DNA from: CAYLJO01 sp964383905
GTDB lineage: Bacteria; Acidobacteriota; Blastocatellia; Pyrinomonadales; Pyrinomonadaceae
Direction of reading: 5' to 3'
Length of the DNA stretch: 7,319 bases
NCBI GenBank assembly: GCA_964383905.1
Contig: CAYLJO010000279.1
Coordinates: 1 to 7,319, forward strand
Positions 1 through 6,091 of the stretch are shown one piece after another. A program made the translations under genes and the position numbers. The notes below the pieces were generated by a model. It saw only the letters and a program-made list of their open reading frames with translations, was not told the DNA's origin and ran no database searches. Position 1 is the first letter of the stretch. Every line of letters begins with the position of its first letter.

Positions 1-1165
1 CCATCGAGATCAGGTTGGCCGAATCACCGCGCAGCACCATCAGGATGAAAGTGAAAAGGAGCGAGAGCGGGATCGAGAGGGCCACGATCAGCGAGGCGCG
101 CAAATCACCGAGAAATGCGAGCAGGATGAATGCGACAAGCACCATGCCCATGATGAGCGTGTGTGTGACAGTGTGGGTCGTAATGTTGATCAGGTCCGTC
201 CGGTCATAATAGGGAACGACCTTCATCCCTTTCGGCAAAATCCCGTTGTTGAGCTGCTCGACCTTCTGGCGCACCCGCTCAAGGGTCGGGAGCGACTTCT
301 CGCCGCGCCGCATCAGCACGATCCCCTCGACGACATCCGAATCATTGTCCTTGCCGACACGGCCCAGCGGCACCTTGGCCCCGATACTTATTTCCCCCAG
401 TTGTTTGAGGTAGAGGGGGGTGCCGCCATGGGTCGTGACCGCGACGTTGCCGATGTCCTCTTCATCCTTAAAGAGCCCGATGCCGCGCACGTTGTAGCTC
501 TGCTCGCCGATCATCAGATAGCTCGCGCCGACATTAGCGTTGCTGTTCGAGATGGCGGCGATGACCTGAGGGACGGAGACGGCGTAAGCGATCAGCTTCC
601 GCGGGTCGAGATCGACGTGAAACTCCTTGGTCGGGCCGCCGAAGCTCACGACATCAATAACGCCCGGCACCTGTTTGAACTGTCTTTCGAGGATCCAGTC
701 CTCGGCGACTTTCAGATCCATCACACTATGGTCGTGCCCGACCAACTGGTAGCGGTAGATCTCGCCGACCGCGGAACTGGGTGACAGTTGAGGCTGCACC
801 CCCGACGGGAGGGTGACCATCTGTAAACGGTTAAGGACCTCCTGCCGGTCATAGTTGTAGTCCGTTTCAAAACCGAAGTAGCACTTGATGTCGGTCAGAC
901 CGAAGAGCGAGATCGAGCGAATACTGTCAATACCCGGCATGCCGTTGAGCTGGGTCTCAAGTGGGACGGTGATCAGTCGCTCCATCTCTTCGGCGGACCA
1001 GCCGGGGTTCTGGGCGATGACCTCGATGATCGGCGGCGCGGGGTCCGGGTAGGCTTCAATATTAAGATGTTTAAAGGCGTAGAGCCCGCCGCCCAACAGC
1101 AGGATGGCGAGCGCAACGACCAGGAGCCGCTCGCGGAGGATAAAATCAATCAGCTTACCCATCAT
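1..1165 (-). CDS. czcA: Heavy-metal RND efflux pump, CzcA/CusA type (N-terminal 388 residues, cut by window edge)
   Basis: Inner-membrane proton-driven pump subunit of a tripartite metal exporter. I translated it by hand, as it has no stop inside the window. Visible parts are TM1 at about residues 13-31, then the periplasmic porter domain, which opens with IEAYPDPAPPIIEV and NPGWSAEEMERL and continues with GMPGIDSIRSISLFGL. These are hallmarks of the heavy-metal (HME) RND branch. TM2 (about 336-353) and TM3 (about 357-377) follow, and the sequence stops at RGDSANLISM, the entry to TM4. In CzcA and CusA relatives the acidic proton-relay residues and the metal-binding residues lie further on, so the substrate cannot be read here. 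Full-length relatives have about 1,030-1,070 residues. Two adjacent ATG codons (1165 and 1162) are possible starts. The Shine-Dalgarno is weak. The gene is the third of an OMF-adaptor-pump operon, 45 bp after the adaptor stop. The symbol reflects family and gene order; cusA, cnrA or nccA are not excluded. Confidence 0.95.
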   Translation of the reverse strand, partial: MMGKLIDFILRERLLVVALAILLLGGGLYAFKHLNIEAYPDPAPPIIEVIAQNPGWSAEEMERLITVPLETQLNGMPGIDSIRSISLFGLTDIKCYFGFETDYNYDRQEVLNRLQMVTLPSGVQPQLSPSSAVGEIYRYQLVGHDHSVMDLKVAEDWILERQFKQVPGVIDVVSFGGPTKEFHVDLDPRKLIAYAVSVPQVIAAISNSNANVGASYLMIGEQSYNVRGIGLFKDEEDIGNVAVTTHGGTPLYLKQLGEISIGAKVPLGRVGKDNDSDVVEGIVLMRRGEKSLPTLERVRQKVEQLNNGILPKGMKVVPYYDRTDLINITTHTVTHTLIMGMVLVAFILLAFLGDLRASLIVALSIPLSLLFTFILMVLRGDSANLISM

Positions 1166-1169
1166 GGTT

Positions 1170-1200
1170 ATCTTTGTGTCCGGCCCAACATCCGGAAGAT
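1170..1200 (-). promoter_or_regulatory. Small hairpin between adaptor and pump genes
   Basis: In the minus-strand transcript, ATCTT followed by CCGG (1200-1192) can pair with CCGG (1183-1180) and AAGAT (1174-1170). That gives 9 bp with an unpaired stretch on the 3' side and an 8-9 nt loop. The 3' arm lies directly before the pump ATG, where a ribosome binding site would sit. It could therefore damp pump translation or couple it to adaptor translation. It has no T-run, so it is not an intrinsic terminator. This is a pairing seen by eye, with no energy calculation. Confidence 0.25.
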
Positions 1201-1210
1201 TTATGCGTGT

Positions 1211-2659
1211 CTAATCTCGCCCGGAGATAAGAAGGCCGCCGCGGACAACCACCCGCTCGCCTTCCGTAAGCCCGGAACGGATGATTACTGCACCTTCCGT
1301 CTCGGCCCCCGTTTCCACCGGACGCTTGACGTAGTGACCGGGCGACTCTTCAACGTAGACGGAATGCTGATCACCTTCGGTGATGATCGCAGAAGCCGGA
1401 ACGGTGAGCGCGGTTTGTGGGGCCGAGGAACTGAGGATCAGAGAGGCAAACATGCCTGGTTTAAGGCGCCCGCCACGGTTCGGCACAATGCAGCGGACCG
1501 CCACGGTGTGCTTGTCCGGATCAAGTGTCGACCCGATCTGATCAACGCGCGCGGCAAAGGTTTCGGCCGGGTAGGCAGGAGTCTTGATCTTAACCGGCGC
1601 GCCAACGCGCATACTGGCAATCTGATCCTCGTAAACATCAGCCATAACCCATACGGAAGAGAGGTCGGCGATCATCAACAATGGATCACCCGCGCCCGCC
1701 TGGACGACCTGCCCCAGACCTGCCTTGCGCTCTGTAATCGTGCCGCCGATCGGAGCAATAAGCGGAACAAGACGATTGACCGCGCGGACGCCCGCCGTCA
1801 GACGATTGATTTCATCATCGCTTATACCGGCGCTCAGCAAACGTCCGCGCGCAGCGGCGACCGCAGATTGGGCGCGCTGGAGGTCGTCAGCAGCGCGGGC
1901 CTCATCCGCCTGGGCCTGTTGTAAATCACGCCTGGGAATGGCCTCCGCGGCGACGAGCCTCTCCGCCCTTTCGCGTGTGCGCCTGAGAAGGTCGAGCGAT
2001 GTCCGCGCAGAGCGTTCGGATGTCAATGCCTGTTGGTAATCTGCCTGCGCTGAGACGATGTCGGGTGTGTCAATAGTGCCGATCACCTGGCGCGGGCGCA
2101 CCACCATGCCGACCTCCGCGTCAAGCCGCACGAGCCGCCCGGAGAATTGCGAAAAGACCGGTGTCACGCGGTTGCCATTGAACGTCACTTTTCCGGGCGC
2201 CGTGACGCCTGACTGGACGGTCTGTTTCTGCACCACTTCGACGCTGATGGCCGCACGCTGATCCGGTGACAGCGGCTCATTAGCGGCTGAGGTCTCCGAA
2301 GTCGCAGCTTTTTCCCCGGCGGCGGTGACTTTCGCCTTCCGGGCCAGTAACAAGCTGGTGATCATCATGATTGCTGCAAGGATCGCGCCGACGATAATCC
2401 ACACGATGTAAATTGCACGACGATTCTCCCGCCCCGGCGCTGCTCGCCGGGCCTGGGTCGATTCTTCAGTTACGGCAGAAGCTTCGCTTGCCCCTCCGCT
2501 CGGCTTGGCGGCGGGCACGGACGAGGTGTCGGGTCCCTGACCGGCAGTCGGTGGGAAGTGGGGCGGCGTCACCGCCGGCGCGCCTTCCTCGGTGGCCGTG
2601 TCCTTGCTCGTGGTGTGAAGTGTCTCTTCAGTCTCTTCCAGTGTCGTGTCTTTGATCAT
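1211..2659 (-). CDS. RND periplasmic adaptor (HlyD/CusB/CzcB membrane-fusion protein)
   Basis: This 482-residue adaptor links the RND pump to the TolC-type channel across the periplasm. Residues 1-80 are a Pro/Ser/Thr/Glu-rich tail predicted to be cytoplasmic. One membrane helix follows at about 82-105 (YIVWIIVGAILAAIMMITSL). The periplasmic part has the expected order: first lipoyl half at about 165-198, a coiled-coil hairpin rich in Ala/Arg/Gln at about 200-290, second lipoyl half with APIGGTITERKAGLGQVV (302-320), beta-barrel at about 334-410 ending in GRLKPGMFASL, and a membrane-proximal domain at 415-480. It is anchored by a helix, since no lipobox is present. It shows neither the N-terminal methionine cluster of CusB nor a histidine-rich stretch as in some CzcB proteins, so the metal is undetermined. 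The ATG at 2659 has a good Shine-Dalgarno (CAGGGA, about 6 nt away). The TolC gene ends 43 bp upstream and the pump starts 45 bp downstream, so one transcript is very likely. Confidence 0.95.
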   Translation of the reverse strand: MIKDTTLEETEETLHTTSKDTATEEGAPAVTPPHFPPTAGQGPDTSSVPAAKPSGGASEASAVTEESTQARRAAPGRENRRAIYIVWIIVGAILAAIMMITSLLLARKAKVTAAGEKAATSETSAANEPLSPDQRAAISVEVVQKQTVQSGVTAPGKVTFNGNRVTPVFSQFSGRLVRLDAEVGMVVRPRQVIGTIDTPDIVSAQADYQQALTSERSARTSLDLLRRTRERAERLVAAEAIPRRDLQQAQADEARAADDLQRAQSAVAAARGRLLSAGISDDEINRLTAGVRAVNRLVPLIAPIGGTITERKAGLGQVVQAGAGDPLLMIADLSSVWVMADVYEDQIASMRVGAPVKIKTPAYPAETFAARVDQIGSTLDPDKHTVAVRCIVPNRGGRLKPGMFASLILSSSAPQTALTVPASAIITEGDQHSVYVEESPGHYVKRPVETGAETEGAVIIRSGLTEGERVVVRGGLLISGRD

Positions 2660-2702
2660 AGCTGTCCCTGCCGAATTTGAAGTCAGGTCGTATTCTCAGC
2701 TC

Positions 2703-4202
2703 TTACCTCACAATCGGGGTCCCGGCGGCAAACTCGAGCTGATAGAGACTCATCAGAAAATCGAAACGCGCCTGGTTGTAGTCCACCCGCGTCTGGTTAT
2801 ACGTGCGCTGCGCGTCCAGATAATCCAACAACCCCTTCGCCCCCTCTCGGTACGAGGCCTCTTCGATCCGCCGCACGTCAGCCGCCATCTGCAATGCGCT
2901 GCCCGTGTACAGTCGCAGGCGGTCGCGGCTGATTCGATAGGCGGTAAATGCCTTCTCGACATCCGTCAGCGCCTGCGTCTTGACCAGCCTTAATTGGGCC
3001 TCTGACTGTAGTCTGGTGGAAACCGCCTGGGAGATGGCGGCGTGAGCCCGTGGCCCGATCGCCAGCGGCACGCCCATCACTACTCCGACGGTGTTGTCGC
3101 TGCCATTGCGCGAGAACTGACCGCCGATTGTGATATCTCGGATGCGCTGCGACTGAGCGAGTGAGACCCCGGTCTGAGCCGCCTCATAGGCCAACTGGGC
3201 GGCCTTGACGTCAGGGCGGTTGGCGAGCGCGAGCCTTCGCAGCTCGTCGATGCTGATCAAGGCGGGATCAATCGCTAAATCGCCCTGGATCATTTCCAGC
3301 TCGGCGTCCGTATTGGTTTTAGCGGCCGGCGCGCTGGCCGTGAGAAACTGCGTCGATGATATGGAGGAGGGCGCGTCACCCGAGCCGATCAGATTCAGCA
3401 CGTCGCGCACTGACTGTTGATAGGTCTGCTCGGCCGTGACGGCGTCTTTATCGAACTGTAGCAGTTGAAGCTCGACGCGCCTGAGGTCGACGGGGGCCAG
3501 GTACCCTTCACTGACTTGTATGCGAGAGATCCTTTGGGTATGAGAAAAGTGCTCCAGATTTTCGCGGGCGACGGTCAGGTTCTCACGCGCCAGGACGGCG
3601 GTGAAGAAAGCTGACCGAAGCTGAAAAATCTGCTGGCGGATGGCGTCCTTGAGCTGGGCTTCAGCGGCCTGCGTGTTGAGGTCGGCTTGCGCGGTCCGAA
3701 GGCGGCGTTTGCCCCCCCGCTCGATCAACTGGTCGACTTCAACGGTGTACTGGCTGTTAGCGGCAGCATTATCCGGGTCGGTGTGAATAAAGAAGCTCGG
3801 GTGCTGGAAATTCCGGGGAATGGTGAGTTGGGTGGCGCTAAAAGTCATGGTCGGATTCGGTCTGAGGCCGGCGGCGATGCGCTGGGCGCGCAAAATATCG
3901 ACGTTATAGCGGGCCGCCATGACTGCTAAATTACGAGCGATTAAAAGGTCGGTGGCCGTCTGCAGGTTTAGGCGTTGGGGGATCGACGACTTTGTCGTCG
4001 GTGATGGGTTCCCCTGGGGAAATGGAGACGGGCTTGGCTGGGCTGTTTGAGCGACGCTTGCAGTGGCCAGCCCGACTATCACGGCGAAAGCTCCGATCAA
4101 ACAAAGCAGACCGCGGACGCCATGCCGCGACGGTAAGTTGTCCCCAACGAATAAATCATCCGGTACCCGTGTGTCTTCCCGGTCGAGTATTGCTATTATC
4201 AT
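2703..4202 (-). CDS. TolC-family outer-membrane efflux channel (CzcC/CusC-like)
   Basis: This 499-residue outer-membrane factor would form the trimeric exit duct of the efflux complex. A hydrophobic signal segment spans about residues 29-51 (GLLCLIGAFAVIVGLATASVA), with likely signal peptidase I cleavage after SVA51. A Pro/Ser/Gln-rich linker (52-75) follows. Two OEP-type repeats come next, about 80-275 and 315-495. Family-typical stretches are AAGLRPNPTMTFSA and VDQLIERGGKRRLR in the first, and LANRPDVKAAQLAYEAA, GVPLAIGPRAHA and GLLDYLDAQRTYNQTRVDYN in the second. CusC and OprM carry a lipobox cysteine, but here only C34 exists, inside the hydrophobic core, so lipidation is unlikely. The ATG at 4202 puts about 27 residues ahead of the signal peptide, which is unusual. 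However, it has a clear Shine-Dalgarno (GAAGG, about 8 nt away), and no in-frame ATG, GTG or TTG nearer the signal segment was found. It is the first gene of the C-B-A cluster. Confidence 0.93.
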   Translation of the reverse strand: MIIAILDREDTRVPDDLFVGDNLPSRHGVRGLLCLIGAFAVIVGLATASVAQTAQPSPSPFPQGNPSPTTKSSIPQRLNLQTATDLLIARNLAVMAARYNVDILRAQRIAAGLRPNPTMTFSATQLTIPRNFQHPSFFIHTDPDNAAANSQYTVEVDQLIERGGKRRLRTAQADLNTQAAEAQLKDAIRQQIFQLRSAFFTAVLARENLTVARENLEHFSHTQRISRIQVSEGYLAPVDLRRVELQLLQFDKDAVTAEQTYQQSVRDVLNLIGSGDAPSSISSTQFLTASAPAAKTNTDAELEMIQGDLAIDPALISIDELRRLALANRPDVKAAQLAYEAAQTGVSLAQSQRIRDITIGGQFSRNGSDNTVGVVMGVPLAIGPRAHAAISQAVSTRLQSEAQLRLVKTQALTDVEKAFTAYRISRDRLRLYTGSALQMAADVRRIEEASYREGAKGLLDYLDAQRTYNQTRVDYNQARFDFLMSLYQLEFAAGTPIVR

Positions 4203-4296
4203 TTGAAAGCCTTCATAAACTGCTGGTGTGCAGCCAGAAATGACCTTGGCTTGCCGATCAGTTCTGATTTTGATCTGTATTGCGGGTCGCTACGCC

Positions 4297-4334
4297 ATTA
4301 GACTGTGGTGATCTCGAAAATAGGGATCATCACA
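4297..4334 (-). promoter_or_regulatory. Candidate operator (interrupted dyad) with abutting -10-like box upstream of the efflux operon
   Basis: TGTGGTGATC (4304-4313) and GATCATCACA (4325-4334) are inverted repeats of 10 bp with one mismatch (G-T if read as RNA) and an 11-bp spacer. On the minus strand the element ends one base before TCTAAT (4302-4297), a 5/6 match to the sigma70 -10 box. The dyad therefore covers the place where the -35 and spacer would be. No convincing -35 was found, as expected for a promoter that needs an activator or is controlled by a dimeric regulator bound there. The distance to the TolC start is about 100 bp. No T-run follows on either strand, which speaks against an intrinsic terminator for the upstream gene. 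The regulator is unknown. Confidence 0.4.
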
Positions 4335-4432
4335 ACAGGCTTAGCCGAGTGAGCGCGAGGTAACCCTGGTACAGTTGCGTCCACCTGGTTAACCGTTGGC
4401 GTATGCCGCTACGAGTTATCGCTGAGCTGATA

Positions 4433-5119
4433 TTAGAGGGTTCTAAAAAGGTTTGGTGGAGGACCTCGCTCGTGAAGGAGATCCAGGTGGGTTGACAGTT
4501 CACGGCAACCGTCGGCAGTTATCAAAAATAGCTGAGTCTTAGCTCCAATCTCAGCCCGGCCAGTGCTGCCGAGTGCGAGATCCTTTGAGACCGGAGTAAT
4601 TAAAGCGCGGGCCGGATCGCTGTTTCCCTGGCCAGCATGCGAACCGGATTCATCGTCCCAACCGAGTAATGCATTGATCTCAGGGCCAAACGATTCCGTA
4701 TCCTTAGCGATGGCAAAATTTCCCTGACCGTCTCCAAGCCACACCACATGTTTCTGCGACTTTTGTTCGGGAATCCAGATCAGGTCGGGATGTTTATCGT
4801 GGTTAATATCGACCGAGAGGAGTTCGCCGCGGTCAGGGCTCTCAGAGTCAAAGTAGAGTTGGTTCCTGCGAGCGTTGCCGAACCTGACATCGATGACCTT
4901 TCGGACGCCGCTCGACAGAATCTCAGCCTTATCCGGTTTATGGTCGTCATCGAGATCCGTATAAATAGGAAGTGGGCGCGGGGGGAAGACCGGTCGTGAC
5001 GAGCTTGCCGAAATTTCTGGTGAAGGCGGTGATGACTCCCGTGCGACGACCAGCCACGGGGCGAGCAGCGCGAAGAGCACTATGAGACTGATATTTGCTG
5101 GCCGGAAACGCACTTGCAT
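4433..5119 (-). CDS. Secreted protein with two FG-GAP/VCBS-like calcium loops, function unknown
   Basis: This protein has 228 residues. A signal peptide covers about 1-26 (hydrophobic core ISLIVLFALLAPWLVV, probable cleavage after VVA26), followed by a Pro/Ser-rich linker (28-51). Two acidic loops match the D-x-D/N-x-D-x-x-x-D calcium-loop pattern of FG-GAP/VCBS repeats. They are DLDDDHKPD (55-63) and DINHDKHPD (104-112), each followed by a short beta-like strand (KAEIL; LIWI). WLGDGQGNFAIAKD (127-140) resembles the repeat's closing motif. Such repeats build beta-propeller blades in extracellular proteins; two or three are too few for a full propeller. One cysteine is present (C205). The start has no evident Shine-Dalgarno, but the signal peptide begins right after it. 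The gene is codirectional with the efflux operon, 230 bp upstream of the TolC gene. A periplasmic or surface role linked to metal stress is possible, but it is inferred from position alone. Confidence 0.7.
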   Translation of the reverse strand: MQVRFRPANISLIVLFALLAPWLVVARESSPPSPEISASSSRPVFPPRPLPIYTDLDDDHKPDKAEILSSGVRKVIDVRFGNARRNQLYFDSESPDRGELLSVDINHDKHPDLIWIPEQKSQKHVVWLGDGQGNFAIAKDTESFGPEINALLGWDDESGSHAGQGNSDPARALITPVSKDLALGSTGRAEIGAKTQLFLITADGCRELSTHLDLLHERGPPPNLFRTL

Positions 5120-5172
5120 TAGTTGGCAATAAATGAGCGATGACGGCGCTACGACAGAATAGCGGCCTGAGC

Positions 5173-5202
5173 ATCATAAGCCAATCCATCGCCCGATAGC
5201 AA
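5173..5202 (-). promoter_or_regulatory. Candidate sigma70-type promoter for the secreted VCBS-like protein
   Basis: On the minus strand, TTGCTA (5202-5197, 4/6 match to the -35 box) is separated by 18 bp from TATGAT (5178-5173, 5/6 match to the -10 box). Transcription would start near 5166, leaving a leader of about 46 nt before the ATG at 5119. A short dyad, ATCG-CC-CGAT (5188-5197), sits in the spacer. The call rests on consensus matching by eye only. Confidence 0.45.
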
Positions 5203-5258
5203 CTTTACCAACCGAAACCTAAACGAAAGCCGACCTGAACGCCTGGCTCATCGACACC

Positions 5259-5274
5259 GCTCCGGTACCCGAGC
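5259..5274. promoter_or_regulatory. Near-perfect 16-bp palindrome in the divergent intergenic region, candidate operator
   Basis: GCTCcGGTACCcGAGC reads the same on both strands except for one symmetric base pair (5263/5270). It lies between the leftward promoter (5173-5202) and the rightward promoter (5317-5346), about 43 bp upstream of the rightward -35. A dimeric winged-helix regulator bound here could act on both transcripts. The sequence does not resemble the 4304-4334 dyad, so a different protein, or none, would bind each. Confidence 0.35.
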
Positions 5275-5316
5275 AGCCCTGCGGATAATTCGTGATTGCA
5301 CAAGTCCCCGCGCCGC

Positions 5317-5346
5317 TTCAAACCTTACCGTGAGACACGCTACAAT
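5317..5346 (+). promoter_or_regulatory. Candidate promoter of the winged-helix gene, nearly leaderless
   Basis: TTCAAA (5317-5322, 4/6 match to the -35 box), an 18-bp spacer, and TACAAT (5341-5346, 5/6 match to the -10 box) lie directly before the ATG at 5356. Transcription should start around 5352-5354, leaving only about 2-4 nt of leader. This agrees with the absence of a Shine-Dalgarno before that ATG. Confidence 0.5.
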
Positions 5347-5355
5347 GCTCTTGTT

Positions 5356-5631
5356 ATGACAACACCGTTTCTCGACCTGCTCAAACAGATTGCTAATGGC
5401 GTCATCATCTATGAGCCATTTCGTCGCACCGCGCTTGACCTACAAGAGTTCCAGGATACCGTGCATCGCTTGCAAGAGATGGAGCGTCTCGGCCTCATTA
5501 GACGCCTGTTTACGCAGGCGCGCACCACTCCTCGGGGTGAAATCATCGACCTGGCGATGGTGCAGGGGGGCCTCACAGCGGAAGGAGAGCGGTTACTGCA
5601 AAAGTATGAAACTCAAGCAGCCGGCACGTAA
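5356..5631 (+). CDS. Small winged-helix-like DNA-binding protein (probable local regulator)
   Basis: This protein has 91 residues. I see a helical N-terminus (about 4-13), a helix-turn-helix-like segment at about 25-46 (TALDLQEFQDTVHRLQEMER) running into LGLIRR, a probable beta wing at about 47-70, and a closing LTAEGERLLQKY (73-84). The final motif is common at the end of MarR/PadR-like winged helices. There is one histidine (H37) and no cysteine, so an ArsR- or MerR-type metal site is absent. The ATG at 5356 was preferred over the in-frame TTG at 5296 because the TTG lies upstream of the predicted promoter, so a transcript from there would not include it. The protein is divergent from the secreted-protein/efflux block, an arrangement typical of a local regulator. 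The family was not recognised by name and the DNA-binding role is inferred from pattern. Confidence 0.65.
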   Translation: MTTPFLDLLKQIANGVIIYEPFRRTALDLQEFQDTVHRLQEMERLGLIRRLFTQARTTPRGEIIDLAMVQGGLTAEGERLLQKYETQAAGT

Positions 5632-5907
5632 AACCGGTAACTTTTCAGCTGCCCCGACGGGGTATCGCGGGGGTCAGCGCACCACAACAATAGCTCGTGT
5701 TTTATATTTATCGGAACATCTTTCCACCTTACCATCTCCAGCTTCCGTAATTGGTGGAACGGCTCTCATTGAAGGCCGCGGATCGTCAGGAAATGCTCAT
5801 TGATGAAGCTCTATTCTACAGGCGCACTTGCCGGTCATCTCAGTTTTTCACTCCGTTGAGGCGTCGCTGATCTTACCCGGTTCACAGCCCGTCCTTTACT
5901 CTGAAGC
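5632..5907. other. Non-coding stretch between the winged-helix gene and the IS110 leader
   Basis: No convincing gene was seen. Open frames here have no start context or recognisable product. An AT-rich patch lies at about 5699-5711. CCCC-GAC-GGGG (5652-5662) is a small GC hairpin 20 bp after the winged-helix stop, but it has no T-run. A stronger hairpin at 5722-5759 is listed separately. The left end of the IS110 element may fall in this interval. Confidence 0.5.
5722..5759. repeat. Imperfect inverted repeat (11-bp hairpin with a 2-nt bulge)
   Basis: TTCCACC (5722-5728) pairs with GGTGGAA (5753-5759). Directly inside, TTAC (5729-5732) pairs with GTAA (5747-5750), with a TT bulge at 5751-5752 and a 14-nt loop. 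Neither strand has a T-run after it, so it is not a classic terminator. It could be a protein site, an RNA element, or related to the end of the mobile element. Confidence 0.4.
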
Positions 5908-6091
5908 GTACTGTGCCGCTTGCGCACGTCACAGTGCTTCAAGAGCCTTTACACGGCGGCGCAAATACTCGAAGGATAAGTAGAAAAGCTAATCTCCAGG
6001 TCTGCCTCCTGATGTGATGAAACAGATGACTCTCCCTTGCCGCGAGGCATACTCTTGCGTTCGGGCTTGAATGCAAGAAAGGAGAGTCACC
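5908..6091 (+). ncRNA. Candidate bridge RNA / structured leader of the IS110 element
   Basis: About 184 nt directly upstream of the transposase fold into successive hairpins. GTACTGTG (5908-5915) pairs with CACAGTGC (5930-5937). CTTC-AA-GAG (5937-5945) pairs with CTC-GAAG (5968-5974). CAGG (5997-6000) pairs with CCTG (6008-6011). The three-way junction at 6027-6089 follows. IS110-group elements are known to encode, between the left end and the transposase gene, a bridge RNA that guides recombination through target- and donor-binding loops; that of IS621 is about 177 nt. Position, strand and size agree. The guide loops could not be assigned because the element's ends are unknown, so this remains inference. 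Confidence 0.4.
6027..6089 (+). promoter_or_regulatory. Three-way-junction RNA fold that pairs with the transposase Shine-Dalgarno
   Basis: The closing stem is TGACTCTCC (6027-6035) with GGAGAGTCA (6081-6089), nine perfect pairs. Inside it lie two hairpins. TGCC-GCGA-GGCA (6038-6049) has a GNRA-type tetraloop. TCTTGCGTTC (6053-6062) pairs with GAATGCAAGA (6069-6078), ten pairs including one G-U, around a 6-nt loop. The 3' arm of the closing stem contains the GGAG Shine-Dalgarno for the ATG at 6092, so folding would hide the ribosome binding site and keep transposase synthesis low. The same fold could be the 3' part of a bridge RNA. All pairings were read directly from the sequence. Confidence 0.7.

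Noticed and set aside
161..784. A 207-codon plus-strand open frame opposite the RND pump gene
   Set aside because: The opposite strand encodes an unmistakable RND porter domain across the same bases. The plus-strand frame has no recognisable domain and is the usual antisense shadow in GC-rich DNA.
1067..1924. A 285-codon plus-strand open frame opposite the adaptor gene
   Set aside because: The minus strand holds a complete adaptor with all expected domains. The plus-strand product is Arg-rich without any family pattern.
4304..4334. The dyad as an intrinsic terminator of the VCBS-like gene
   Set aside because: The stem is not GC-rich and no T-run follows on either strand.
5296..5355. TTG at 5296 as start of the winged-helix protein (20 residues longer)
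   Set aside because: A good -35/-10 pair lies downstream of it, directly before the ATG at 5356, and the extra residues are basic and non-conserved in character.
5390..5803. A 137-codon plus-strand frame overlapping the winged-helix gene
   Set aside because: It lies in a different frame of a better-supported gene, is rich in Ser/Arg/Cys without motif, and has no start context.
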